NCBI RefSeq assembly: GCF_965638725.1
Contig: NC_134958.1
Coordinates: 14,077,464-14,141,463, forward strand
Direction: 5' to 3'
DNA: 64,000 nt
Source: Aptenodytes patagonicus
Taxonomy: Eukaryota > Chordata > Aves > Sphenisciformes > Spheniscidae
Shown here in pieces: positions 16,831 through 28,900 of this stretch. The notes under the pieces are model-generated. The model had not been told where the DNA came from, did no database searches, and saw only the letters and a program-made list of their open reading frames with translations. Within the stretch, counting starts at the first letter, position 1. The number at the start of each line of letters is the position of its first letter. The position numbers and the translations under genes are program-made.

Positions 16831-18144
16831 GATTGATCTCCGTGCATGGACTATTTGTTCCTGAGGTTTTAAGAATTCATTTCCTCTTTCCATTGCCAGA
16901 GACAGATAGCAGCAGTGGAGGTAGAGGAGTCATCTAATAACCGCATATTAATACATGAATCATCAGCTTAGCGCCCAGCGCAGGGGGAGGCTGAAAGGAG
17001 AATAACTGAGCTTGGTATCGGGCTGGCGGAAAGAAAGGATTTCGCAGACAGGGCACAGCAGCTAATCTGGACAAGATAATAATTGCAATGTGATTTTTTT
17101 TTACGCTAGCATGTGAACCACATCTTTTAAGCTCTATTTAAATGCGTTACGGTAGACGGGGCCTCTGCTGAAATCCTTTATCCCGTGCTGGAACAAGAGC
17201 ACCTGCGATATTTCTTTACAATACATTTTGAGGACACTATTTGCTTTTGGATAGACTCCTAACGGCACTTAAACAAGCCAGGATAGCCGACCTGCCATCA
17301 CACCGGCATGGGGCTGGCAGAAAGGGGCCTTGAAGTTTCACCCGGGCACCTTATTTCTACTATTGCATTTTAATGAAGGAAACTGTCAATTTTTTTTTTT
17401 TCAACGATACCTCCTGTATGGCACTTCAAGAACTTCTTACATGAAAGCAGAAAGATGTATTCTGCTTGACCTATTGCATCCGCCAAAGTATGTAAAAGCA
17501 TTGGTGGGATTTTGAACTCATTTGCAATGGAAATTTCCCAGCGTGCCTGGCTCTGGTCGCACGCTCCCTCTGCGCACAAAGAGGAACAGCGGAAGGCAAC
17601 AACCTTTCATTATCTTAAAACCTCTTTGCATTTTACCCTATGATTTTGTTTTCACGGTGTGTGACAAATAAGACTAACGAATAACTTGGACAAAGGAGTG
17701 GGGTGTGTATGTGTATTTATTGCCATGGAAACAATCTTTAGGCCAAGCTAAAAGAATAATTCTTTTAAGACTATTCCTGCTTTACAAAGCCACCAGAATC
17801 CCAACGTTTGAGAGGTCCCTGCAGCACACGACCTTCACCAGCTCATGCAGCATAACCAAAGGTCAGCAGCCAGTTCTGCACTTTTTATACACATTCTCGC
17901 TTACTTAAGCGCACCCCAGTAACGCACCAAGTGACACGCGCACCCCCCTTCCACTGCTGCTTGTTTCCCAGACCTCGCACACCGTGTGCCGGGGCTCTCT
18001 TCTATTTGCACTGGGTAAGACCAAAGGACCGTGCTTTGCAACCGCAGGGCGAAGCGGTGAAGGTGGCGCGGCAACGCTGAGTCCTCGCCTCTAGTAAATA
18101 CCTTCCCGGGTCTGCTAATGAGTAATGAAGATAATGCTGTAATT

Positions 18145-18165
18145 AAGACACTCACTGAGTGTCTT
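18145..18165. repeat. 10-bp palindrome at the edge of the CpG island
   Basis: AAGACACTCA and TGAGTGTCTT are perfect inverse complements around a single C. It lies at the AT-rich to GC-rich transition before the island and is flanked by further loose symmetry (AATTAA before, TTAATT after). Confidence 0.8.
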
Positions 18166-19639
18166 CTTACTCAGTTAATTTAAAATCAGTGGAAGGTCAA
18201 TCCACCATTTCCAGCTGGAGATCCCGAAACCCGGACTTTAGCACGGGCAGTCTGCAGCGGCAGGGAAGACCCGGAGGCGGGCGGGCTTGGATGATGCGGG
18301 GCGAATCCCCGTGCCCGGCACCTCCGTGCAACCCGCGCACAAACCGGGCTGGGAGGGTCGATCCGGCCCGTGCAGCCGGGACACGCAGAGGGCCCCGTGC
18401 TCAGCCCACGCGCCCGAGAGCACCGTGCTGCCCCCAGAGCAGCTTCGTCTCCCTGCTCCGAGATCCGGCCCACGTTGTCACAGCACCAGCACCAAAGGCT
18501 TTCTGGAGCCGGCGGTTGAGCTTCGGGGAAAACCAGCCCACGGGGCCGTGCGGGCGCAGGGGAAGGGGAGCGGGGCAGCAAACGGAGGGCAGGAGCGGAG
18601 AGGGTCAGGCTGCAAAATGCAAAGGAGGGTTTTGCAAGAAGCAGCAGCACGCGAGGTTGCACCAACCCATCCGGGCAGGATCCAGCCTTTGGACAGCCAA
18701 GCACTGCTCGCACTAAGCAAAGCAGCTTTACAGCACCGGCGGGCCACAGCTAAAAGCAGCTACAGGGAACCTGGGCGTCCGCCCCCTGCGCAGGGGTGAG
18801 GGGTCCCATTTCTGGAGGGAGGGCCCGGACGTCTCTGGCTCGGGTATCTGCGAGAGGACCAAGGACAGTGTCCCGCAAGTTAACACATCACAGCAGAGGG
18901 CTGAGGAGGAGATTTCTGCACGCTGAAAAGCAACAGGTAAAATTCAGTTCACGCAGCAAGCGAGCGCCTTCACTTCAAGGGAGAACTGGGCAAACAAGAA
19001 AATGAAGTCTGCCATTGCTCGGGAAACGCAGACCGCGGCACAGCTCCAACCCCACCACCCACCCGGCCTCTCTGGGAGAACGCGCTCCCCCGGCGGAGCG
19101 GGGCCGGGGGCGGCGGCGGCGCCCGCCGCATCACAGCGCGGCGCAGCCGGGAGGCGCCAGCGCCCCGGCGGGAAAAGGAACGCCCGACCGCAGAAGAACG
19201 TTTTTCTGCAGGATCGCTGCAAGGCCTACCGATTACGTTCATCTGAAAGGCGCCCAGAGGCTATTTTAACTAAAAAAGCCCCGCCAGAGCAGAACCCCGC
19301 CCGCCCGCCCGCCGCCATCGCGCTCGGCCCGCACCCGCCGCCGCTCCGCCCCGCGCCCCCGCCACGTGCGCGCTGCCAAGGGGCGGGGCGCCGCGCAGCC
19401 AATAGGCAGCGCCCCCCGCCCGGCAGGCCCGCCCCCGGCCCCGCGCACCCCATTGGCCGGCGGCAGGCCCCGCCCACACCCGCCGTTCTCGCGGGAAGTA
19501 GGGGCGGGGCCGGGCCGCCCGCTCCCCCCCCTCCGCCCCCCCGCGCGCCCCCGCCCCCGGCCCTGGGGTTCTGCCGCGGCCGCTGAGCGCTGCCGCCTCC
19601 CCGGGAAGCCCCGCCCCGCCCGCCCCCCATGTCGGCGGC

Positions 19640-19655
19640 ACCGCGCAGGTAGGGG
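19640..19655 (+). other. GLCE: Candidate first-exon splice donor (19648|19649)
   Basis: GCGCAG|GTAGGG is a good donor inside the CpG island and would end a non-coding first exon. A short ATG-GCAC frame just before it (ATGTCGGCGGCACCGCGCAG) could give only six or seven codons. Use is inference. Confidence 0.35.
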
Positions 19656-19862
19656 CGCGCCGGTGGCCGGAGCGAGGTGGGGCGAGGCCGTGGCTGAGGG
19701 GGAACGGAGTGGGGGCAGCGTAGGGGCCGCCCGCCGGGTGGATGGGAGGGGCGGGAGCGGCCCCGCCGCGGGGCCGGTGTCCCCGCTGCACCGGCCCCTC
19801 CCGCCCGCCGCTCCCCGCCCCGCCGGCGCCGCTGTCGCGGCGCGCCGCGCGCCCCGCGCCGC

Positions 19863-19916
19863 GCGCTCCCATTGGCCAGGGCCTTCGGCGCGCCCCGCCT
19901 CCCGCGCTCCCATTGG
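19863..19916. promoter_or_regulatory. Duplicated NF-Y box, GCGCTCCCATTGG x2
   Basis: The 13-mer GCGCTCCCATTGG occurs at 19863-19875 and 19904-19916, spaced 41 bp start to start, inside the CpG island. Both carry the reverse CCAAT box. Helical phasing near four turns would put two NF-Y molecules on one face, as is common in TATA-less promoters. Confidence 0.6.
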
Positions 19917-20004
19917 TGGCGCGGCGGGAAGGCGGGGCGCGGCGCGGCCCCTCCGTGCGCCCCCGCCTACCTGGCGCTGGGGTTCCGCCGCCAGTGAGGC
20001 CCGC

Positions 20005-20022
20005 GCCCCCGCAGGTAGGAGC
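20005..20022 (+). other. GLCE: Second candidate first-exon splice donor (20014|20015)
   Basis: CCGCAG|GTAGGA resembles the donor 366 bp upstream. It may mark an alternative first exon of the same transcript. Confidence 0.35.
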
Positions 20023-22817
20023 CGCCCCGGCCTCCAGCCGCTCGGTGCCCCCGGCCGCGCCTCCTCCGCCCCGCCGGGGGCCCGGCATCCCTCCGCTTCT
20101 CCCGGGAGGCCTCTCTCAGCCCCTCCGGAGGAGCCACGGCCCCGCGCCCCCGCCTCAGCCCCAGGCGGGCCCCCCGCGGCCCCCTCTTCCCTCAGCGGGT
20201 CGCCGGTAACGGCAGCCTCGGGGCTCTCTGAACGGCGGGTTGTGTCATCCCGCGGCCCGGAGCTGCTCGGGTGGGCTGGGGAGGGAGCCGGGGCCAGCCG
20301 GCCTCACCCCGCGCCGTCGGTGCCCGGGCGTGCTCAGCCCAAGTTGGGAGGTTTGGGATTTCTCTCGGAGCCTGGTCAGGAGAACGCAGGAATGTGGGCT
20401 GTGGTTTGCAGGAGTATGCAGAAGAGCCTTCTGTTTTCCACCCGGTGGGATTCCAGCGCTGTGAGTCCCGCCTGGAAAACCTCCAATTCAAGGTGAACCA
20501 AACTCCAGAAGGAGTAACTGTGCTAACTGAGGCCTCCCCGTCCTGGTGAGGCCGGAGCGTTTCTTCGAGGGGAGGCGAAGCTGCCTCCTTCGCCTCAGCA
20601 GCGCAATGGGGGTGTTGCCTGGCGAGGTGCGACATGGTTTGTGTATGATATCTGGATAGGCTTGGAGAATAATGAGGAATCTTGTTTAATCGTGTCATGC
20701 AACCTGGCTTCTGCTAGGTGAGAGGGGTGTGAATATTTTCAGAGGTCGGCTCCCGGTACTCAGTGAGATGCCGCTCAGGCAGCTCGTCTGAATATATACC
20801 TAGGGAAAATGCCGAAGTGGCCCGGTCAGGTGCTGGGTTGTCCCTGCTCAGGCGTGGGTGCTCTTTTGCTCTGCCAGGGTGTTTTGCCTGCATTTGTGTC
20901 TGTACCTGAGACGTCAAGGTATAACAAAAACAACATGAAGGCACTCGCGGTAAGGCTGGGACGCTTAGTCAGGTGTCCATAAAGCTAAACTCAACTCAGA
21001 ATACTTTCTTATTCTTTAGCTTTTCACTGGGAGCTTAAGGTGCATCAGCCTCTCAAACCAAGCTCTGAAACTGCTTCCATACCGGCAAACAGCAGGTTTC
21101 CCAGTGTTTCTGGAATCAGCGAAGTAACAGCCACCTGTAAACCTATTTATGTGAAGGATCACTACGTGCTCTAAGCGAGTGCTGTAGCGGGTGTAACAAG
21201 ATGAAATTATTTTTGTTAGGAAAGCTGCAGCTAAGTGATTTTTGTGCTGGAGGTATGTTAGTACGGGAGCAGTCACCCTCCTTCATGGGACTTAATGCAA
21301 AGGGACGGGGCCTATATGTTCTCTTCATTTTGCCTTCTGGAATTCATACCCACTTGAACAGTGTGAAGAGGGGAAAACCTCATCAACATGCTCTCTGGGA
21401 ATGGGAAAATTAAAATAATAGCCGTGTTTTTTTTGTAAGGGCTGGTATGAGTGCAGGTGAGTACTGGGATAACGAGGACAGTACGTTCTAGGATCATACA
21501 TACTGTGTCTTCTTTCAAAATACAGCATACAGATCAGCTGCTACAGACCGTGCACATGAGATTGTGGAAGATCTCTTGTAATGAAAGAGGTTTTGGGCAC
21601 TTTATTGTAAGGCAAAGTCATGAGAACACAAATAAGATGTGCTTATGTTGTAGTTGCAGATAGGTTTGAGCGTCCGTGGGCTGTTCTGCTTCTGCCCGTT
21701 TTGAGAATTGCAAAAAGGATGCATGATAGTACTATTATGATGCAAAGTTTTAGCTAATATATTATACCTTAAAGCAAAATTTTAATGTTGCAAAGGCAAA
21801 TACCTCACAGCTTCCCAGATAGTTGAAGAGGATCAGTGTACCTACAGGAACATGATCGTCCAGTTCTTCCACATGACACTTGTTGGCTTCAGGGGAATGC
21901 AGCACCTCAGACACAAAAAGTGTGGGGTTTTGGGGTTGTGGTGGTTTGTTTTTTTTTTTACCATTAGGAACTTGAGCCTTTTGGCTCAACTACTGGTTGC
22001 CAGTAGTTAATAGTTCTCCTAGTTAGAGGTGGCCAAGCAAGAAAGGTTTTTAAGGACGTTATGTGCTTCTAAACTTGGCCAGTTGTAACAAGTCTTAACA
22101 ATATTTAATATATCTGTAGAGGCATCTTGCCCTACTAAGATGTTCTTTGGCATAGTTGTGAAATCTGGGTGAAATATTGCACTCTGTTTATTTAAAGGCA
22201 TTGTTTTCACTTCAGTGAACCGCTAACTCTTCTGATACAGTCAGTGATCAATAAATATAATTGAGGTCAAAGGCATCTTGATTATCCAGGTGCTCTTTGT
22301 ACCTTTTTAAAAAAGCGGATCCCTTCTTACCAAGATAAGGCCTAACTTCCACGATTATTTTGTCTGCCCAGCTTGTGGAATGGCTTTTGACATTGTGCTC
22401 TAAAAAGGTGAGAAGACTTGCTTTAGTAAGGAGATGCTGGCACGTGTCCCTTCAGGTGGTGCCTCGGGAAGTCCTTTAACTTTTCAGCAGGTAATGATGT
22501 CGCTGTCTACATTTGGGATAGTAGCAGCTTCTTCTTTTTTAATAATCAATAAAAGTATCCTAAAGCACCGCCTGGATGAAGCTGCCCCTTTTGTATCACG
22601 CAGCGTGTTACACGGCTAAAAATTAGTAGGGACCTGAAATGATTAGTATCTGGCTGGTGGCCCAGAAAGAGGGAAAGCTGGGTCTGGCAGCATTTGACAG
22701 TAATTTTCTGTAAGACAAGTGTCCTTAGCTCTTTCATTGTCCAATTGATTCTTTAACAATAGCGCTCCCATTTGTAATGCTGAGTCTATAGTGCTACTCC
22801 AGCAGGAAAAACAAGAG

Positions 22818-22842
22818 GTGCACTAGTCGATGGCTAGTGCAC
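22818..22842. repeat. Perfect inverted repeat, 9-bp arms
   Basis: GTGCACTAG and CTAGTGCAC are perfect inverse complements around the 7-nt spacer TCGATGG. No known element is recognised. Confidence 0.8.
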
Positions 22843-22898
22843 ATGTTGCAGTAAACAAGAGGTCTTGGGTCACTGCTTCAGAGAAATAGGTAAAGTGT

Positions 22899-22980
22899 AA
22901 AAAAAAAAAAAAAAAAAAACCACCAAAAAACAAACCACAACCAACCAACCAACCAACCAAAACCAAAAAGCCCCCCAAAA
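22899..22980. repeat. Poly(A) plus (CCAA)n low-complexity tract
   Basis: A run of 21 A is followed by mixed CCAAAA words and about five tandem CCAA tetramers, ending at a C6 run. It may be the degenerate tail of an old retro-insertion or plain microsatellite growth. No element body is recognisable upstream. Confidence 0.85.
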
Positions 22981-25900
22981 TAATATTTGTCAGGAGTGGC
23001 AATGGGCGCCTGCAGTACCGTTGTAACATGAGCAAGTGATAATCAAAACTGCCATTTTATGGTCTTTTTGCCTAATGTTCTTCAGTGATTTTCTTCTTTC
23101 TTTCTGTTCAGGATCTCTACTCCTTTGTTAAGAAAAGGGAAATAATAAGTTGGATTTCACTGAGGTTACATTTAAAGTAGCTGTCTTTCTCTGAACATTT
23201 AATTGAGCCGTAAGATTAAAAGGCATCTACTTGCGGTGTTTCTTAAACTGGTTGCTTTAGTACTTGGGTATGTTTTTAATGAACTAGCTTTCATGTCTGA
23301 GCTGCAGTCAAAACTTTAAGATCTAATTTCTGCTGGTTTTCAAAGCAAGTTGACTCATCGGTTTAGCCTTGTGCTGCAGACCTAAAATGTCGGAAGATGT
23401 TCCCCTTTTTACAATATTGCCATTTTGTGATACTCCTTTTTTTCCCTAATGCTAAAATTCTGGTGCTCCTAAATAAAGTTTGGGGAGTAAATGCTCGTAT
23501 TTGGGGACTATTTGCTCACGCAAGTAGGCCTAGTGCAACTTTTCTGTAGTTGCACTGGATTTTCATTTAGCATTTCTAGAACGAAATGTGAATTTGCTTT
23601 CCTATCAGCACTCGCTATTTTCTTGACTCCCCCCTGTGCCCCACAGTTGCAGCTTTTCCTTCTGTTTTTTCGCCTCGTCTCCTCTTGGCATCCTTTTTGC
23701 TTCCTGCTCCTTCATGGTGCCTTGACAGCGCTGGAATGTGGCACGTCCTCTGTGCATGATGAGTGGGCTGCTGGCTTTTTAATCCCTCCTTGCTGCTGAA
23801 CTTTGTGCCGTACTTGCTGACAGAGCTGCAGGTGAGCCTGCGCGAACCTGCGGCAGGGTAGAAAGACTTCGTAATGATCTAGCTAATATTTAACAAAGTT
23901 TACTTGAAAACTGTGCATAGCTTCTGTGTTTTAAATGTTAATATTGAATTTGAAACATTGGAGGTGACCGATAAAATGCATGGTAATGAGATCCTTCTAA
24001 AGAAAGCTCACTGCTAATTCCAAAGATGAACTCTTAATTAGTGTCTTGTCTCAAGTATGCCACCTTTTCTTTTTTCCTCATTTATATTGCTTGTATTATT
24101 AAAGATCAGCTGGTGTCCCCTGGTATGGGAACCAGTTGGCTGGTGTCACTTTATAAAATCTGATTTACAGACTCTTGATTACATGTAGCTCGTTGATCAC
24201 AAAATAAATTGGTTTGGCCATGTTTTCAGGAGTTAGAATTTATTGTTGTCTAAAGTTGCACTTTCGGAAATTAAGATGTTCAGGGAATACCCATGTTGCT
24301 GCCCGTGCAATATCTACTGTATAGATAGAGACTTTGGAGCATTGAATCTCAGCTCTTTCAGGAATGATATATTCCCTGTTTCATTATAATAAAAACCTTA
24401 ACACAGAATTTTCTGAAGCAACTGTAAATGCTAAGCAGTAAGGTTAGCCACTCAAAAAAACCCCAACCAAACCCCAAAACCATTTTAGCTTGAGCTTTAA
24501 AATGTATCTCCTGCTGACCTTGGCAAGGTTGAGAACAATAAGGTTTCTATTTAATTAAGGGTCTTTTCAAATGGGCTTTCCACAGCACTTTAAGTTTCAG
24601 AATATGTAAAACAGCAGGTAAGATTTTTAAAGTTCAGCAAGCGTGCATGTAGTTTGGATCCAGATTGAGACACACGCATAGATGATTTGGATTAAGGAGC
24701 AAAGTCTGCCTAACGAAGCTCACTTGAGCAAAGCGTTTCCCTGTCCAGCATTTCTGCCCGGGGTGTTCCCTGGAGAAGGCGCTGGGGAGGTACCACGGTT
24801 CAGCACGTGCTCTGCAAATGGCAGTGGTGATGGTGACCTGCATTTGCTGGGTTTTAGGGCTAATGCATAGACCCATGAAAAAGCAAGGTAAGAACAGCGC
24901 TGAAGTGAGTGAGCATAAAATGAGCTTGACTTGGCGGTAGAGCACTTGATCTTCTTGTACGTGGTTCTTCTTGTAACTGGGAAGGTTAACGCCTGGTTTA
25001 GCTTCTAAAGTGGCTTCATTCAAGCTCAGTGTTTTCTGTCCTGCTTAATGCCATGAAAAACGAAGTCTATTCCAGAGCATTAGAGCTTTTTCTGTGTCCC
25101 TTGTAGGGTGCCAGTGAGTTTAGTTTAAGCTGTGTGTTGCAGTGAGAAGCCTTCTGAACAGGCAAGTTTGATGGGAGTGTCCCCGAGCTGGTCTAGCACA
25201 GGAAATGGGGCTGTCGGTGCATTTCTTTTCCTCTTTTTAATTGCATTAAGGTATGCAGGAAATTCCAGAAAGTTTTGAAACAAAAGGGGTTTATCAGGAG
25301 CTCCTAGAGCCAGTGAGGCCGTGGGGCTTCCCTCGGAGGTGAAAAATCAGGATCTTTATTTGCACTTCTCAATCTTGGAGATACCAAAGGTTGACCTCAC
25401 CTTCAGTAACCGTGTCTGGCGTGTGAAAAGGCAGCCTTTTTTCTCTTAAACTTTGGTTTCCATGCTGAAAGTTAAATTATTTCCCTGTTTCTTCCTGGGT
25501 GTGGTTTTCCGGTTTTCCTGAAGAAGTGTTTTTGCTGTTTTCTTTCTCTTCTAGAAAAAAGGAAATCTAAATATGAACAGCATGAGCTTATTTTACCAGT
25601 TGTTATATTTTATGAATATTTGAATTTCCCATAGAAATCTTCTCAACAATACCAAAAGATACCAATTAATTCCTGCAAACAATGCTTGAAGAAATAAAAA
25701 ATAGTTTCTATCGGTCCGTCGAAATGGGCGAATGTCAACTGCGCTTCCTACCCTGCTTCGTTAACAGCACGTTAGCTTGGCTGCAGGTGTTCAGAGCCAT
25801 CCAGGCTGCAAAGGTAACTGTGGCAAGAAAATAATTTTTAAAAATCATGCCCTACAAGTGCGTTTCTTGTTGCTTATGGTGACATACATGCCCACGAAGC

Positions 25901-28900
25901 ACCTGAAGCTTTCAGATCTGCAGGCTTCCTAACCCGGGTGGTTGGTATCTCCATTTAATTTTTGAATGCTTGTGGTATTTGCCACATTTTTTAGATAGAG
26001 TGGAGTTGTTTGTCTTGGACCTGAAGGTTATCCAGTCAGGTAACCTTCACACAATATTTCATTTTACTTTTTTTTTTTTGCATTCATATTTTCCGTGAGA
26101 AGCTGTTGGATTGCCATGTGTAGTTTGATGTTGTACGAGATGGCTAGATACTGTTTTGACTGAATAAGAAATAGTAGATGGCTGCAGGCTTAATTTTCTT
26201 TCTAATGATTTGTTTTAAGCAGCATTTGAACAAATATAAGGATTAATTGTTAAATTGCTTATTGAGCTACTATTGAAGAACATGGTTTGCGTTTGCAACC
26301 AGTTGTCATAAGCGAGCAAAGCGTAGTTAGTGAGCTGACCTGGATGTGTTTAGTTGCTGAGTGTCTCAAGACTTTAGAGACAGAAGATGTCATAACTCTG
26401 CAGAAGCCTCTGTCAAATCAACGTACTCTTCTGCAAATAGGGTTCTGGCTTGTGGTTTGAAGTGGAGGGGCCTTTGAAAATACCTTTTTTTTTTTTTTTT
26501 TTTTCCTGTTTGTGCCAGTTTGGTTTATGCTTCTGCTTTTTTTTCTTTAGCATATATTGTTAAAAATGTTGACTTTGATTTTTGGGAAGTTGGGCTATGA
26601 CTTCAAGATGTATTTATTCATCAAGCTCTCCTGTTAAAAAGGTACCTGAATACGAAGTTGAATACAGAAGGCTGCTGGTTGTGTTGTCTTAGCTGATTTT
26701 GTTAAGTTCTTTTTAAAAAAAAAAAAAAAAAAATTGTCCTAACTGTACTGTGTATCTCAAGCTGAAGGACTAATCGTCTCTTGCCATCCCTGCTGTTTAA
26801 TGTAGGCTTTCTTAAAAACCCTAAGAAGCTTTCCTCTCCTTGTAGGGCTTTCAGATGTCTCTCTTCCTAATGATAAATGTCAACAAATGAGATCAGAGCA
26901 TCTTCTGCTGCAGTAAGGGAGAAGTAATTTTCTCAATGTGGTTGTTTTTTTTTTTTTTATGTATACTGTTTCTCCATGTAGCTGAGAAACCAAAATAGGT
27001 CACATACTTCATACTCCAAAGAAGGCAAGCGTTTTGGTGATGCATGGTTGCAAGCGGGATCCACTGGCTGCTCTGGGACCCTCTGGTTGTACTCAAAGGG
27101 AAAATACATGTGCAGGCAGGGCTGCCTGTGCACGCCCGGGGGCTGCCGTCTCCGTGGGTGCGTGCCCGGGGTTTGCTTTGGTGCCGCTGGCTGTGAGCAG
27201 CTGTCCTAACCACGGAAACACAGCCACAGAAACTGCTGGAAATAACGTTCCCCAGGCTTGTGAGGTTTTCTACTGGTTGATAATAAAAATGAAATGAACA
27301 ACATGAACAGCACTATGGTTGCTCTACAAATGAAGAAAATGAAGGATGAGACTCTGTGGAAGAACAGGGAAGATGCTGAGTATAATTGGAGCTGTTGTGA
27401 TTTTCCTAATCTATTCTTAAATAGAGTTGAGCACCTCTATTTCATGTTATAACTGGTTTTGAGTAGTTTTTTCCTTGCCCACATGATGAATTTGCACTGG
27501 AGCTGCAATACAGAAGGTGAATTTAGATAAAATCTCAATTAGATTGCCAGCCCCAGAACCAAGGTGTCGGAGATCTGCATGCTTTGTACAATGACAGCCA
27601 CCTTCTTCCACGTCTTAGTGGGTTTTGCTATATTTTTTGTGCACCGAGTATTCTTCCAGAAAAACCTGAATTTCCCAGGAAGTTAAACTGTCAGAAAAGC
27701 TACTTGCTTTTGGGTAGGTGGGAGGAGCAGCTTCATCCTGCTTAGCCATATGTTAGTGGTAACTTAAAGCCAGCAGGGTTTTAGGATTAGAAAAGGGTAA
27801 GAATTTGGTCACCTCTGTGGCCCAAACAGACCAGGACACCCAGCACTCGACAGATGTACCGCTGCCCTTTAGCTTGCAAAAATGCTGCTTGATGCCTGTG
27901 GCCTCACAAGCAGCAGGCTATTTCTCACCACGAGCACACTGCCTTTGCCCCCTGGCGAGGGTGCTCCCTGCGACCTGCTCTTGGGCTTGTCTTCCAGCCG
28001 CTCGGAAGCCTGTCCCTCGCTTCATGGGTGCATTGCGACCAAGAGATGTGGTGTTTATCTTCTTTTAAGCTATTTTCAGTGCTTCCCTCAGCAGACGACG
28101 AGCTTTCTGAAAATCCCTGCTCTGTAGCTGAAGCTTCGAGTACCTCCGGTGCGTAAGAGCATGCCACCGATGCCAGGGTCAGCCGGACTGTAGCACTTCT
28201 GTTGAGGAAACTTGATGGAGGTAACTGGACCTTCATGCTGGGAGGCTTGGCAAGCCCGTGCAGCAGCGTTTTTAAGGCAGCTAAGCATGCACACAGCACA
28301 GGTTGTGCCGCAACTTGCCATGAAATCTCAGCTTGACGTGCAGTACCTTCACACTTCCATTGGCACGGTGGTAATTCGTGGCTTGGATGCTTGCGCACAG
28401 TGAATCCTAGGTGGCCAAGCAAAGTAGGTCGGTTATTTTAAGTACTATGATTAATTTATAAATGCCGTTATTTTGTAAAGGTAAGGTAGATCTAAATACT
28501 CAATCTTATGTGATGGGTGGCTGTTTGCAGCAGAAAACTGGTGCTTCACAGTAAACAAACGCTTTTGCAAGGGAGAGCTAGAAGTAAGTGGAAAGGATTA
28601 TTTTTAAGCTTTAAGCTTTGCATGTCTGGAGATTTTTCTTTAACGTGAAATGGTTTTAGAACAGAAAATCTTTCGTGGTATGTAATGCTTCCAAAACCCT
28701 TGGCAGATGGGTAACTTTGTTTCCAAACATCAAATGTTTTAGCTGTTTAATGCCTGTTTTTAAGGATGAACAGCACTCTCCGAGAATGTTCATATCAAGC
28801 CTGCCGGGGATTAGACTTTTAAAAGAACTGTTTCTATTATGTTATCACAAAAAGTGAAGAATTATGGAAAACTTAACACAACACTTGGACTCCTTTGCAT

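Larger units (their letters stand above)
13250..18140. other. Intergenic, AT-rich patches, no gene seen
   Basis: Composition falls in GC after about 13.3 kb. Blocks rich in TAAT words alternate with short GC-rich patches (15.75-16.2 kb and 16.36-16.46 kb). No exon, RNA gene or recognisable mobile element is seen apart from the palindromic element listed separately. In human a lncRNA (EWSAT1) is annotated between NOX5 and GLCE, but nothing here can be tied to it. Confidence 0.55.
18190..20330 (+). promoter_or_regulatory. GLCE: CpG-island promoter, probably of GLCE
   Basis: CpG density and GC content rise from about 18.2 kb and are extreme from about 19.06 to 20.3 kb, falling sharply after 20.6 kb. 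There is no TATA box. Visible sites include CCAAT at 19399-19403, ATTGG at 19452-19456, 19871-19875 and 19912-19916 (NF-Y), GC boxes such as GGGGCGGGGC, CACGTG at 19363-19368, CCGCCAT at 19312-19318 (YY1-like) and TTCTCGCGGGAA at 19486-19497 (E2F-like). Assignment to GLCE, the Golgi enzyme that epimerises glucuronic acid to iduronic acid in heparan sulfate, rests on the human order NOX5-GLCE and the same orientation. No GLCE coding sequence is in the window. An unrelated or bidirectional promoter is possible. Confidence 0.6.

Noticed and set aside
19226..20496. Long open frames (up to 376 codons) in the CpG island on both strands
   Set aside because: Stop codons are rare in extreme GC content. 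The products are Pro/Ala/Arg/Gly-rich, overlap on opposite strands and show no family motif.
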